A stretch of DNA of 11,891 nt from the NCBI GenBank assembly GCA_903917505.1, contig CAIXAY010000288.1, positions 1 to 11,891 of the forward strand, in the 5' to 3' direction. Below the pieces are notes generated by a model. It made no database searches, was not told where the DNA came from, and was given only the letters and a program-made list of their open reading frames with translations. The translations under genes and the position numbers were made by a program. Positions 1 to 6,461 of this stretch are shown here, one piece after another. Within the stretch, counting starts at the first letter, position 1; each line of letters begins with the position of its first letter. The stretch is from an uncultured beta proteobacterium (GTDB lineage: Bacteria; Pseudomonadota; Gammaproteobacteria; Burkholderiales; Rhodocyclaceae).

Positions 1-171
1 CAAAGGCTGGTCCAACCCAGCAGCGCGCGCTCGCGCTGGCCCATGCCATCCATCCGTAGTAGTCAGAAACCCAAAGTCCGAAAATAATGCAAACGCAGGC
101 CCCAAAACGCTGGCACGCCTGTCGGTCGGAGGAACTTCAGTTTAGCCAGGCCAAGGCCGCGGCTGCGCCGG
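1..171. other. Left-edge segment of uncertain coding content
   Basis: No complete gene is visible here. Two short readings have coding-like third-position G/C bias. One is a minus-strand start at 53 or 44 (reading MDGMGQRERALLGWTSL...) that would run off the left edge, with only a weak ribosome binding site. The other is a plus-strand tail ending at the TAG at 57-59 (...QQRALALAHAIHP). They overlap and at most one can be real. Positions 60-140 are more AT-rich and look intergenic. Sequence to the left is needed to decide. Confidence 0.25.
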
Positions 172-174
172 CTT

Positions 175-220
175 GAAAGAAGCCGCTCGACTCGGGGCTT
201 GACGTCCCGAGCCGAGCGGC
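175..220 (-). terminator. Rho-independent terminator of the erythrulose-kinase operon
   Basis: A 15-base arm at 182-196 pairs with 206-220 (one imperfect pair, 9-base loop). Read on the minus strand the hairpin is followed by a T-rich run (TTCTTTC, 175-181). It starts 13 bases past the kinase stop codon at 234-236, exactly where the end of the three-gene minus-strand operon is expected. Confidence 0.75.
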
Positions 221-233
221 GCCGGTCGAAAGC

Positions 234-1943
234 TTATTTCTCGAGCGCTGCGCCGATAACGCGGGCGCACAGCGCCAGCGACACTGCGCCGGCATCCGGA
301 TTGCCGAGACTGCGTGCCGTGTGCGAACGGGCGCGGCCCATTTTCGGCGTGAGCTGCGCCGTCGCCTCGGCCGCGGCGGTCGCCGCAACCGCAGCGGCAT
401 TCCAAGCCGCATGCAGTGATTGGCCTCTGCCGACCTGCTCTTCGAGGGTCCTGACGAAGGGATCGAAGGAATCGACCAGGGTCTTGTCGCCGACCTGCGC
501 GCGTCCCAGCCGCTTGATCGCTTCGAGACCGGCGCGTGCGCCCTTGGCCACGGCCTCGGGTGCAATCGCCGCGCTGTCGCTCAGCGCCCCGCTCCATGAC
601 CGTAGCGCCAGCCCCCAGAGCGCGCCCGACGTGCCGCCGGCGCGGTCGCCCCAGGCGTCGCCGGCAGTCGCCAACACACTGGCCGCACCGGCGCCGGCGG
701 CGACGGCTTTGGCCGCCGCTTCGGCCGCCGCAGCCGAGCCGCGGGTCATTCCCATGCCGTGATCGCCGTCGCCGGCCAGCGCGTCGATATGCCCGAGTTC
801 GGCTTCGGCTTCGCGCAGCGACTGGGCGATCTTGCCGATCAGCGCGGCGATGCATTGACCATTGTCGCGCGATGCGGCACTGGCCGGCCCGAAGACAAGC
901 GGCTGCTCGTAATCTTCCGAGAGCGGCGGCGCCGGTTCGGTGACGATGATTGGGCCGCGGCGCATGACCGGCGTGTCGGCCGGCGCGCACCACAGCTGTT
1001 CGAGTTCGTCGTCGAGCCAGGTCAGGGTCAAAGAACAGCCGGCCATGTCGAGGCTGGTGACGAACTCGCCGACTTCGGGCTCGACGATGGTCAGTCCGGC
1101 TTTTTTCAACGCAGCTTCGACGCTCACCCAGAGGACGAAGAGCTCTTCGTACTTGGTGCAGCCGAGACCGTTCAACACGACGGCGACCCGCCCGTTGGAA
1201 TCGGCCGGTTTTTCGCTGAGCAGGCGATCGACCAAGAGTTTGGCGAGCGCCGGCGCCGGCAGCACATTGTCCTCGCTGATGCCCGGCTCGCCGTGGATGC
1301 CGAGCCCGATGCCCATGCGCTGCGGCGGCACCGTGAATAAAGGTTGGGTCGCGCCGGGCAGCGTGCAGCCGGTGAACGCGACGCCGAAAGAAATGGTGCG
1401 CGCGTTGGCGCGCCGCGTCACGCGCTCGACGGCGTCGAGCTTCTGTCCGGCCTCGGCGGCCGCGCCGGCGATCTTGAACACGACGTAATCGCCGGCGACG
1501 CCGCGCCGCTTGAGCGGCTGGTCGGCCGGCCCGCTGGCGACGTCGTCGGTGACCGGCACGATGCGCACGTCGATGCCTTCGGCGCGCAGGCGCTCGGAGG
1601 CGAGCCCGAAGTTCATCACGTCGCCGGCATAGTTGCCGAAACCGAGCAGGATGCCGCCGCCGCGGTGCGCGAGGCGCATCACGTGCGCGACGAAATGCGC
1701 CGACGGCGACGCGAAGACATCGCCGGCCACCGCCGCATCGGCGAGACCCGGGCCGACGAAACCGGCGAAGGCGGGATAATGGCCCGAACCGCCGCCGACG
1801 ACGACGGCGACCTTGCCGGCCGGCGTCGCCGTCGAGCGGACGACGCCGCCGGTGACCGCCCGCGCGGTGCGCGAAAAGACTGATGCGTAACCGGCGAGCG
1901 CCGTCGTCGCGAAAGTTTCGGGATCGTCAAAAATGCAGGTCAT
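234..1943 (-). CDS. lerK: DhaK-DhaL fusion kinase, probable L-erythrulose/dihydroxyacetone kinase
   Basis: ATP-dependent ketose kinase of the dihydroxyacetone kinase family, 569 aa, with both halves fused in one chain. The DhaK part (about 1-335) has GGGSGHYP at 50-57, GNYAGD at 103-108 and GIHGEPG at 215-221. By alignment H55, D108 and H217 match E. coli DhaK H56, D109 and the substrate-binding H218. The DhaL part (about 360-569) has the Mg-binding GDGDHG at 391-396, WGDRAGGTSG at 431-440 and GDKTLVDSFDP at 485-495, so it should use ATP rather than a PTS phosphoryl donor. Tyr56 replaces the Glu of classical DhaK (GSGHEP). The neighbouring EryH- and EryI-type isomerases point to L-erythrulose as substrate, giving L-erythrulose 1-phosphate, as in the LerK branch described in Mycobacterium. 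Dihydroxyacetone is the main alternative. The start is supported by GAGGA 8 bases upstream. It is the last gene of the operon, 51 bases after the isomerase gene. Family is certain; exact substrate is inferred. Confidence 0.85.
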   Translation of the reverse strand: MTCIFDDPETFATTALAGYASVFSRTARAVTGGVVRSTATPAGKVAVVVGGGSGHYPAFAGFVGPGLADAAVAGDVFASPSAHFVAHVMRLAHRGGGILLGFGNYAGDVMNFGLASERLRAEGIDVRIVPVTDDVASGPADQPLKRRGVAGDYVVFKIAGAAAEAGQKLDAVERVTRRANARTISFGVAFTGCTLPGATQPLFTVPPQRMGIGLGIHGEPGISEDNVLPAPALAKLLVDRLLSEKPADSNGRVAVVLNGLGCTKYEELFVLWVSVEAALKKAGLTIVEPEVGEFVTSLDMAGCSLTLTWLDDELEQLWCAPADTPVMRRGPIIVTEPAPPLSEDYEQPLVFGPASAASRDNGQCIAALIGKIAQSLREAEAELGHIDALAGDGDHGMGMTRGSAAAAEAAAKAVAAGAGAASVLATAGDAWGDRAGGTSGALWGLALRSWSGALSDSAAIAPEAVAKGARAGLEAIKRLGRAQVGDKTLVDSFDPFVRTLEEQVGRGQSLHAAWNAAAVAATAAAEATAQLTPKMGRARSHTARSLGNPDAGAVSLALCARVIGAALEK

Positions 1944-1994
1944 GATATTTTCCTCAAGTTGGCGTTGTTTATTGTCTGCGAGAATAGCTGCGGT

Positions 1995-2801
1995 TCAGGC
2001 CGTCGCCCCGCTCAGGCTGTCTTTCTTTTCGCGTGCGGCAGTGGCGACGAGTTCGACGATCTTGGCGAAACCATCGGGCTTCCACGCCGCGCGCCCGGCG
2101 AACAGGCCGTCGACGTCGGGAATGCTGATGATGTCCCTGCCATTTCGCGGGGAGACCGAGCCGCCGTAGATGATCCGCGTCCGCTCCGCCGCATCGGAGC
2201 CGCGATGCTGGCGCAGGGCGGCGCGCAAGGCCTGATGGCGAGCCGCGACATAGTCGGGCGAAGCGGCCTGCGCCGCGCCAATCGCCCAACGCGGCTCGTA
2301 CGCCAGGATCACGTCGGGAACGCGCGCGTCCGGCTGACCCGCAAGCGCGGTGAGCACTTGCTCGGCGAGGACGTCGTCGGCGCGGCCTTCGCGTTTCTCG
2401 AGCGCCGTTTCGCCCAGGCAGATGATAGGCACGAGGCCGGCGCTCAATGCCCGGTCGACTTTGCGGCGCACGAGTTCATAGGTTTCGCCGAAATGCTGCA
2501 AGCGCTCCGAATGGGCGAGTTCGACGTAGCGGCAACCGGCTTCGACGAGCATGGGCGCCGAGATTTCGCCGGTCCAGCCGCCGGACTCTTCCCAGTGCAT
2601 ATTCTGTCCGCCGGTGGCTACCGGACTTGCAGCGAAAACCGCCGCCGCGGCGTGCAGCGAAGTAAACGGCGGCAAAACGAAGATGTCGATCGCGGCGCAG
2701 TCAAGATTCGCCAATCGAGGCAGAATGTCCTTGGCATAGCTTGCCGTTGCAGCGGCGCCGATATTCATTTTCCAGCCGGTGCCGGCGACGAGCCTTCTCA
2801 T
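1995..2801 (-). CDS. eryH: EryH-type triose-phosphate isomerase homologue (probable L-erythrulose 1-phosphate isomerase)
   Basis: TIM-barrel sugar-phosphate isomerase, 268 aa. The catalytic set of triose-phosphate isomerase is intact: Lys11 (GWKMN, 9-13), His97 (AHSER, 96-100) and Glu169 in the mobile loop (YEPRWAIG, 168-175). The phosphate-loop YGGSV is at 212-216. Differences from glycolytic TPI are the Asn before WK, which is Gly9; YEPVW, which is YEPRW; and the last phosphate loop, usually VGG-like, which reads LFAGRAAW at 233-240. Such changes fit the EryH/LerI group, which interconverts L-erythrulose 1-phosphate and D-erythrulose 4-phosphate. It sits between the kinase and the RpiB-like gene, the usual company of EryH. 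The ribosome binding site is weak (GAGACG about 11 bases upstream), which suggests partial translational coupling to the upstream gene. A true second TPI acting on DHAP cannot be excluded. Confidence 0.8.
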   Translation of the reverse strand: MRRLVAGTGWKMNIGAAATASYAKDILPRLANLDCAAIDIFVLPPFTSLHAAAAVFAASPVATGGQNMHWEESGGWTGEISAPMLVEAGCRYVELAHSERLQHFGETYELVRRKVDRALSAGLVPIICLGETALEKREGRADDVLAEQVLTALAGQPDARVPDVILAYEPRWAIGAAQAASPDYVAARHQALRAALRQHRGSDAAERTRIIYGGSVSPRNGRDIISIPDVDGLFAGRAAWKPDGFAKIVELVATAAREKKDSLSGATA

Positions 2802-2872
2802 GGAGCAGGCGTCTCAAGCCACATCGATTTTGCCCGTCCCTTCGCCGCACCTGATTTGTGATGCCGCATCGA

Positions 2873-3331
2873 CTACTTCCGGTATTTCTTGTCGAGGTCG
2901 TTGATGGCGACCACGTTGGCGGCCGACGCGCCCTTCGGATCGAAATCGGAAGCCAGCCAGGCATCGACGATGTTCTTCGCGAGTTCGGTGCCGATGACGC
3001 GAGCGCCGAGCGTGATGATCTGCGCATCGTTGCTCTTGGCTGCGCGCACGGCGGAGAAATTGTCGTGCGTGAGCGCTGCGCGTATTCCCGGGACCTTGTT
3101 CGCCGAAATCGACATGCCGATACCGGTTCCGCAGCACAGGATGCCACGATCGAATTCCTTGTTCAAGACGGCGGTCGCGACGCGCTCGGCGACGCCCGCG
3201 TAATACTCGGCCGTGCCGGCCGGCGCATGGCTGAGATCCGACACTTCGACTCCCTTGCAAGTCGCCAGGTAAGCGGCGAGGACTTCAACGAGGGGGATTC
3301 CGGCACTGTCGCCGGCGATGGCAATTTTCAT
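2873..3331 (-). CDS. eryI: EryI/RpiB-type sugar-phosphate isomerase (probable D-erythrulose 4-phosphate isomerase)
   Basis: RpiB/LacAB-family aldose-ketose isomerase, 152 aa, the normal size for the family. The diagnostic [14 protein letters not shown] (66-79) carries the catalytic Cys (Cys67, just before GTG), followed by GIRAAL at 82-87. The N-terminal motif is GDSAG (7-11), where ribose-5-phosphate isomerase B has DHAG. The His-to-Ser change is what I recall of EryI/DerI proteins, which convert D-erythrulose 4-phosphate to D-erythrose 4-phosphate. The start at 3331 ([11 protein letters not shown]) is chosen over an in-frame upstream one at 3457 because it matches the family N-terminus and has AGGAAG 7 bases upstream. 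The longer form would also run through the promoter. It is the first gene of the minus-strand operon, 71 bases ahead of eryH. Ribose 5-phosphate is a possible side substrate. Confidence 0.82.
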   Translation of the reverse strand: MKIAIAGDSAGIPLVEVLAAYLATCKGVEVSDLSHAPAGTAEYYAGVAERVATAVLNKEFDRGILCCGTGIGMSISANKVPGIRAALTHDNFSAVRAAKSNDAQIITLGARVIGTELAKNIVDAWLASDFDPKGASAANVVAINDLDKKYRK

Positions 3332-3376
3332 GGCGCTACTTCCTTTTGTGAATAGGCAATATGGCTCAGGAATTGG

Positions 3377-3405
3377 ACTATAATACTTTTGTATTCCGAA
3401 AACAA
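3377..3405 (-). promoter_or_regulatory. Promoter of the eryI-eryH-kinase operon
   Basis: Read on the minus strand, TTGTTT (3405-3400), a 17-base spacer and TATAGT (3382-3377) form a plausible sigma70 promoter. The first start codon, at 3331, lies about 45 bases downstream of the -10 box. The -10 matches the consensus at 5 of 6 positions and the -35 at 3 of 6. The spacer contains the palindrome described in the next entry, as expected of a regulated promoter. Confidence 0.5.
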
Positions 3406-3412
3406 CATTTGT
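3379..3412. promoter_or_regulatory. Candidate operator palindromes and plus-strand -10 box in the divergent control region
   Basis: AATAC-TTTT-GTATT (3382-3395) is a perfect 5-base inverted repeat. ACAA-CAT-TTGT (3402-3412) is a second, weaker one over the minus-strand -35 box. A consensus TATAAT lies on the plus strand at 3379-3384. It has no good -35 partner but could drive the SorC-type regulator 118 bases downstream. It shares bases with the minus-strand -10. A regulator bound at the 3382-3395 palindrome would affect both promoters. Binding by the neighbouring SorC protein is an inference from position. Confidence 0.4.
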
Positions 3413-3501
3413 AAGAAAGCGCCGATTGACCACTTCGCCGCAAGCCGCCGTGGACACTCCTGGCGCCTATCCAAGCGTCATATAGTGAGGGAAAGTCGAA
3501 A

Positions 3502-4491
3502 ATGGCCAACGATGAATCGAGAGACCAGAGCAGCGAGCAGTTGCGGGCGCGAATCGCTTGGTACTACTACGTTGCCGGCCTGACGCAGCAGGAGATTTCG
3601 GAGCGGCTGGGCATTGCGCGCGCGCGCGTCAATCGCATCGCCGGGCAGTTGCGCGCCGACGGTTCGGTGGTTGTCGATATCCGCTTGCCGCTGGCCAGTT
3701 GCGTCGCGCTCGAGGAGCAACTCAAGGAGGCTTTCGGGCTCAAGCTGGTGGCCGTCGTTCCGTCGTCCGACGACGACGAGCAGCAACGGCGGATGATCGG
3801 CGATGCGGCCGGCGCCATGCTCGACGACCTGATCGACGACGAGCAGTGCATCTCCGTCGGCTGGGGACGCACGCTGAGCGCGACGATCAAGCAGCTGCGC
3901 ACCCGGCAATTGCGCGACAGCTCAGTGGTCTCGCTGATGGGCGGCCTGACCTGCGGTTCCGAAACGAATGCTTTCGAAGTTTCCACCGAACTGGCCAAGA
4001 CGCTGGGCGCCGACTGCTATTACGTCACCGCGCCCATCTATTGCCCGAGTATCGAAAGCCGGGAATTTCTGCTCACCCATAGCGGTGTCAATGAAGTCAT
4101 GAAGCGGGCGCGAAATTCCAATGTGGCGATCGTCTCGTGCGGCGACATGACGCCGCGCACCAAACTGACCTCGATCTCCAGCGTTCGCGAACGCCTCGCC
4201 GAACTGAAGAAGATCGGCGCCATCGGCGAGATACTCGGGACCTTCCTCGACGCCAAGGGGCTTCCGGTCGATCACGTGCTCAACAAGAGCGTCATCGCCA
4301 TGCCACCGTCGGACCTGCAGGCGATTCCGAACAGCATTCTCATTTCCGGCGGGCTGTACAAGGCGGAAATCATTCACGCCATACTCGCGGCCGGTTACGT
4401 GCAGTGCCTGGTGACCGACGAGGCCGTCGCGCAACGCCTGGTCGCACGGCGGCGGAATGGGAGTGCGGCCGCAAGCGCGACGCGCGCCTAG
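3502..4491 (+). CDS. SorC-family sugar-responsive transcriptional regulator (EryD-like)
   Basis: DNA-binding regulator of 329 aa. The N-terminal helix-turn-helix spans about 19-46 (GLTQQEISERLGIARARVNR, 26-45). It is followed by the SorC/DeoR-like effector domain (about 60-320), with the typical GWGRT at 120-124, a VVSLMGG segment near 142-148 and a C-terminal VTDEAVAQRLV stretch. Proteins of this family bind phosphorylated sugars and often repress or activate a divergent catabolic operon. EryD, the erythritol-operon regulator, belongs here. The gene faces away from the eryI-eryH-kinase operon across a 170-base control region. A sugar phosphate made by that pathway is therefore the likely effector (inferred). 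GAGG lies about 11 bases before the ATG. The last dozen residues (Arg/Ala-rich) look disordered. The 3' end converges with the GntR-type gene, leaving only 18 bases between stop codons and no visible terminator. Confidence 0.85.
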   Translation: MANDESRDQSSEQLRARIAWYYYVAGLTQQEISERLGIARARVNRIAGQLRADGSVVVDIRLPLASCVALEEQLKEAFGLKLVAVVPSSDDDEQQRRMIGDAAGAMLDDLIDDEQCISVGWGRTLSATIKQLRTRQLRDSSVVSLMGGLTCGSETNAFEVSTELAKTLGADCYYVTAPIYCPSIESREFLLTHSGVNEVMKRARNSNVAIVSCGDMTPRTKLTSISSVRERLAELKKIGAIGEILGTFLDAKGLPVDHVLNKSVIAMPPSDLQAIPNSILISGGLYKAEIIHAILAAGYVQCLVTDEAVAQRLVARRRNGSAAASATRA

Positions 4492-4509
4492 GCGGGCCGC
4501 GCCGTGCGC

Positions 4510-5214
4510 TCAGAGCTCGCCGCGGATGCGCTCCCAGCTTTGCGCCAGGTGATCGACCATGGCTGAGGACAAACGCGCGCCATCGCGCGCCTCGAGCGCG
4601 GCGATCATCTCTTCGTGTTCATTTACGGCCGCCGACCACGATTCCTCTTTTTGATCGCCGATGAAGCGAATGCGCTTCATGCGCGATTGCAGGATGTCAT
4701 GCACCAGCGCCAGCGATTCATTGCCGGAAAGCGAAATCAGCGCCGAGTGGATCTGTTGATTGCGCTTGAAATACTGCAGTCGATTGCGCGCCGCATAAAA
4801 ACTCAACATCTCGTCGTGCAAGCGCCTGACGTAGCGGATGTCTTCGTCCGAGGCATTCCGGCAAGTCATCGCTCCGGCCAGGTTTTCAAGCGAAGCGAGG
4901 ACGTTCAGCATGTCTTCCGCATCCTTGAGCGTGAGCTTGCGAACGACGGCACCGCGACTCGGTATCAATTCGACCAGGCCTTCGGTCGCCAAAACCTTCA
5001 GCGCCTCGCGCAAGGGCGTGCGTGACACACCGAGCTGCTGACAAAGCTGGCCTTCATGGATGCGCGTGCCGACCGGCAGTTGCCCCTCGATGATCATGTC
5101 GCGGATGCGCGAAATGACCACATTGTGCAAGGTCGGACGCTCGATCCGGGCGACCTCCGTCGCCTGCGGACGAGCTTCATCCACCAGGCTCAAGGCATTC
5201 GATTCGCTGCTCAT
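4510..5214 (-). CDS. GntR/FadR-subfamily (FCD domain) transcriptional regulator
   Basis: Cytoplasmic regulator, 234 aa. The winged helix-turn-helix at about 27-92 includes the signature GVSRTPLREALKVLATEGLV (62-81). The C-terminal all-helical FCD ligand domain (about 95-230) has candidate metal-binding residues at Asn152/His156 (NQQIH), His200 (NEHEEM) and His222 (DHLAQ). FCD regulators commonly bind organic acids such as sugar acids or their breakdown products, with the carboxylate on the metal. It is divergent from the PdxA-TctCBA operon across 140 bases and most likely controls that operon. The imported acid or a product would be the effector (inferred). The start has a strong ribosome binding site, GAGGAG, 8-10 bases upstream. 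Confidence 0.87.
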   Translation of the reverse strand: MSSESNALSLVDEARPQATEVARIERPTLHNVVISRIRDMIIEGQLPVGTRIHEGQLCQQLGVSRTPLREALKVLATEGLVELIPSRGAVVRKLTLKDAEDMLNVLASLENLAGAMTCRNASDEDIRYVRRLHDEMLSFYAARNRLQYFKRNQQIHSALISLSGNESLALVHDILQSRMKRIRFIGDQKEESWSAAVNEHEEMIAALEARDGARLSSAMVDHLAQSWERIRGEL

Positions 5215-5263
5215 CGCCGACGCTCTCCTCGTTCAAGCCGAACTGTTCCAGGCCCAACTATTC

Positions 5264-5291
5264 TACATTCTGCATTCAGCATACTACATTT
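5264..5291. repeat. Four imperfect 7-base tandem repeats in the regulator/operon control region
   Basis: TACATTC, TGCATTC, AGCATAC and TACATTT follow one another without gaps, sharing a central CAT. They lie between the GntR-type gene and the PdxA-type operon, in a locally AT-rich patch just upstream of the TTGACA box. They could be a regulator-binding array or a relic of slippage. Four copies with mismatches is modest evidence. Confidence 0.4.
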
Positions 5292-5296
5292 AATCG

Positions 5297-5326
5297 TTGA
5301 CAGGAAGCTTCTTTCGCACCAGTATG
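5297..5326 (+). promoter_or_regulatory. Possible promoter of the PdxA-TctCBA operon
   Basis: A consensus -35 box TTGACA is at 5297-5302. No good -10 follows at the ideal distance; CAGTAT (5320-5325, 17-base spacer) is the best. The spacer carries the 8-base perfect palindrome GAAGCTTC at 5305-5312, a possible operator half. A weak -10 would suit a promoter that needs an activator or inducer. Confidence 0.35.
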
Positions 5327-5354
5327 GCGAAAATCGTCGCCAAAGGAGCACAAA

Positions 5355-6398
5355 GTGAGCACTAACCCCGGGGCAACAGCCAACTACCGTCCGACCATTG
5401 CGCTGGCCATGGGTGATCCCGCCGGCATCAGCCCGGAGCTTGCCGCCAAGCTGCTCTGCCTTGAAGAGTTGCGGACGGCGGCCAAAATCGTCGTTTTCGG
5501 CGATCGCCGGATTCTCGACGAAGGCGCGAAGATCGCTGGCCTGACGCTCGACATCGCGGTCGTCGCACCCGGCGAAAAATTCGACGCGACGGCGCGCCCG
5601 GTGCTCATCGATCTCGGCAACCTTTCGCCTGCGGCGGTCAAGCGCGGTGAAGCAACGCCCGAAGGCGGCGCTTTCGCGCTCGACAATTTCCGCCGCGCGC
5701 TAACCATGGCCAACGCGGGCGAAGTGGATGCCGTCTGCTTCACGCCGTTCAACAAGAAAGCCATGCGCTACGGCTACCCCGGCTATGACGACGAGATCCG
5801 CTTCATCTGCGACGTCATCGATTTTCACGGCCACGCCCGCGAATTCAATGTCCTCGGCAAGGTCTGGAACACCCGCGTCACGTCGCACATTCCCTTGTCG
5901 GAAGTAGCCAGCGCGATCACCGCCGAGGGCATCGTCGCCGAAATGGGCTTGACCGATCGTTGTCTGCGCGAAGCGGGCATCGCCAACCCCCGCATCGCGG
6001 TCGCTGCGCTCAACCCGCACGCCGGCGACGGCGGCAATTTCGGCCGCGAAGAAATCGAAGTCATCGGACCTGCCGTGGAAGAGGGCAAGGCACGCGGCTA
6101 CAACGCTTTCGGGCCTTTTCCGGCGGATACCGTTTATGGCCGGGCGCTGCGCGGCGATTTCGACGCGGTGCTGACCATGTACCATGATCAGGGCCAGATC
6201 GCGATGAAACTCGTCGGCTTCGATCGCGGCGTGACCCTGATGGGCGGCCTGCCCTTCCCGGTGTGCACGCCCGCCCACGGCACGGCCTACGAGATCGCCG
6301 GGCAAGGCATCGCCAACGTCGGCGCGACGCGCGAGGCGATTCTGCTGGCGGCGCGAATGGCATCACGAAACCATGCCGCGAAGTGCGCAGCGAACTGA
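5355..6398 (+). CDS. PdxA-family NAD-dependent dehydrogenase with altered substrate site
   Basis: Metal-dependent oxidative-decarboxylating dehydrogenase of the 4-hydroxythreonine-4-phosphate dehydrogenase family, 347 aa. Family marks are MGDPAGISPE (19-28), TPFNKK (130-135), metal ligands His178 (TSHIP), His222 (LNPHAGDGG) and His277 (YHDQG), and GPFPADTV (253-260). The E. coli substrate contacts I recall are His136, Thr137, Lys274, Asn283 and Arg292. Here only the Lys survives (Lys285). The GHTE motif is YDDE (144-147), Asn283 is Thr294 and Arg292 is Val303. Vitamin B6 synthesis is therefore unlikely. Known relatives include D-threonate/D-erythronate 4-phosphate dehydrogenase (PdxA2) and the diol dehydrogenase TphB. 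The operon has no DUF1537 kinase to make a phosphorylated acid. I infer a beta-hydroxy organic acid, perhaps unphosphorylated, as substrate. The start is GTG with AGGAG 6 bases upstream. It is the first gene of the operon, 63 bases before tctC. Confidence 0.85.
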   Translation: MSTNPGATANYRPTIALAMGDPAGISPELAAKLLCLEELRTAAKIVVFGDRRILDEGAKIAGLTLDIAVVAPGEKFDATARPVLIDLGNLSPAAVKRGEATPEGGAFALDNFRRALTMANAGEVDAVCFTPFNKKAMRYGYPGYDDEIRFICDVIDFHGHAREFNVLGKVWNTRVTSHIPLSEVASAITAEGIVAEMGLTDRCLREAGIANPRIAVAALNPHAGDGGNFGREEIEVIGPAVEEGKARGYNAFGPFPADTVYGRALRGDFDAVLTMYHDQGQIAMKLVGFDRGVTLMGGLPFPVCTPAHGTAYEIAGQGIANVGATREAILLAARMASRNHAAKCAAN

Positions 6399-6461
6399 GT
6401 ACAAGCAAGGGGCGGGCAGCAAATCTCTTCACCTGATTTCACACACAAGAGGAGTCATACG

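Noticed and set aside
199..1883. Several plus-strand open frames antisense to the kinase gene
   Set aside because: They have no recognisable domains and Arg/Ala-rich composition. The minus-strand frame contains all DhaK and DhaL motifs.
1995..2801. Housekeeping glycolytic triose-phosphate isomerase
   Set aside because: Changes in the substrate loops and the ery-type neighbours argue for EryH. It is kept only as an alternative in the annotation.
2856..2871. Small palindrome GATGC-C-GCATC in the gap between the RpiB-like and TPI-like genes
   Set aside because: The stem is five base pairs with a one-base centre and no T-run. It cannot form a proper terminator hairpin and is expected by chance.
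3332..3457. Upstream extension of the RpiB-like protein to an ATG at 3457
   Set aside because: The extra 42 residues have no family counterpart and cover the promoter. The start at 3331 has a good ribosome binding site and the normal N-terminus.
5264..5291. CRISPR-like repeat array
   Set aside because: The units are only 7 bases, without spacers and without cas genes.
5355..6398. Vitamin B6 biosynthesis role for the PdxA-like gene
   Set aside because: Substrate-contact residues are changed, no pdxJ or ksgA-type neighbour is present, and the gene heads an acid-transport operon.
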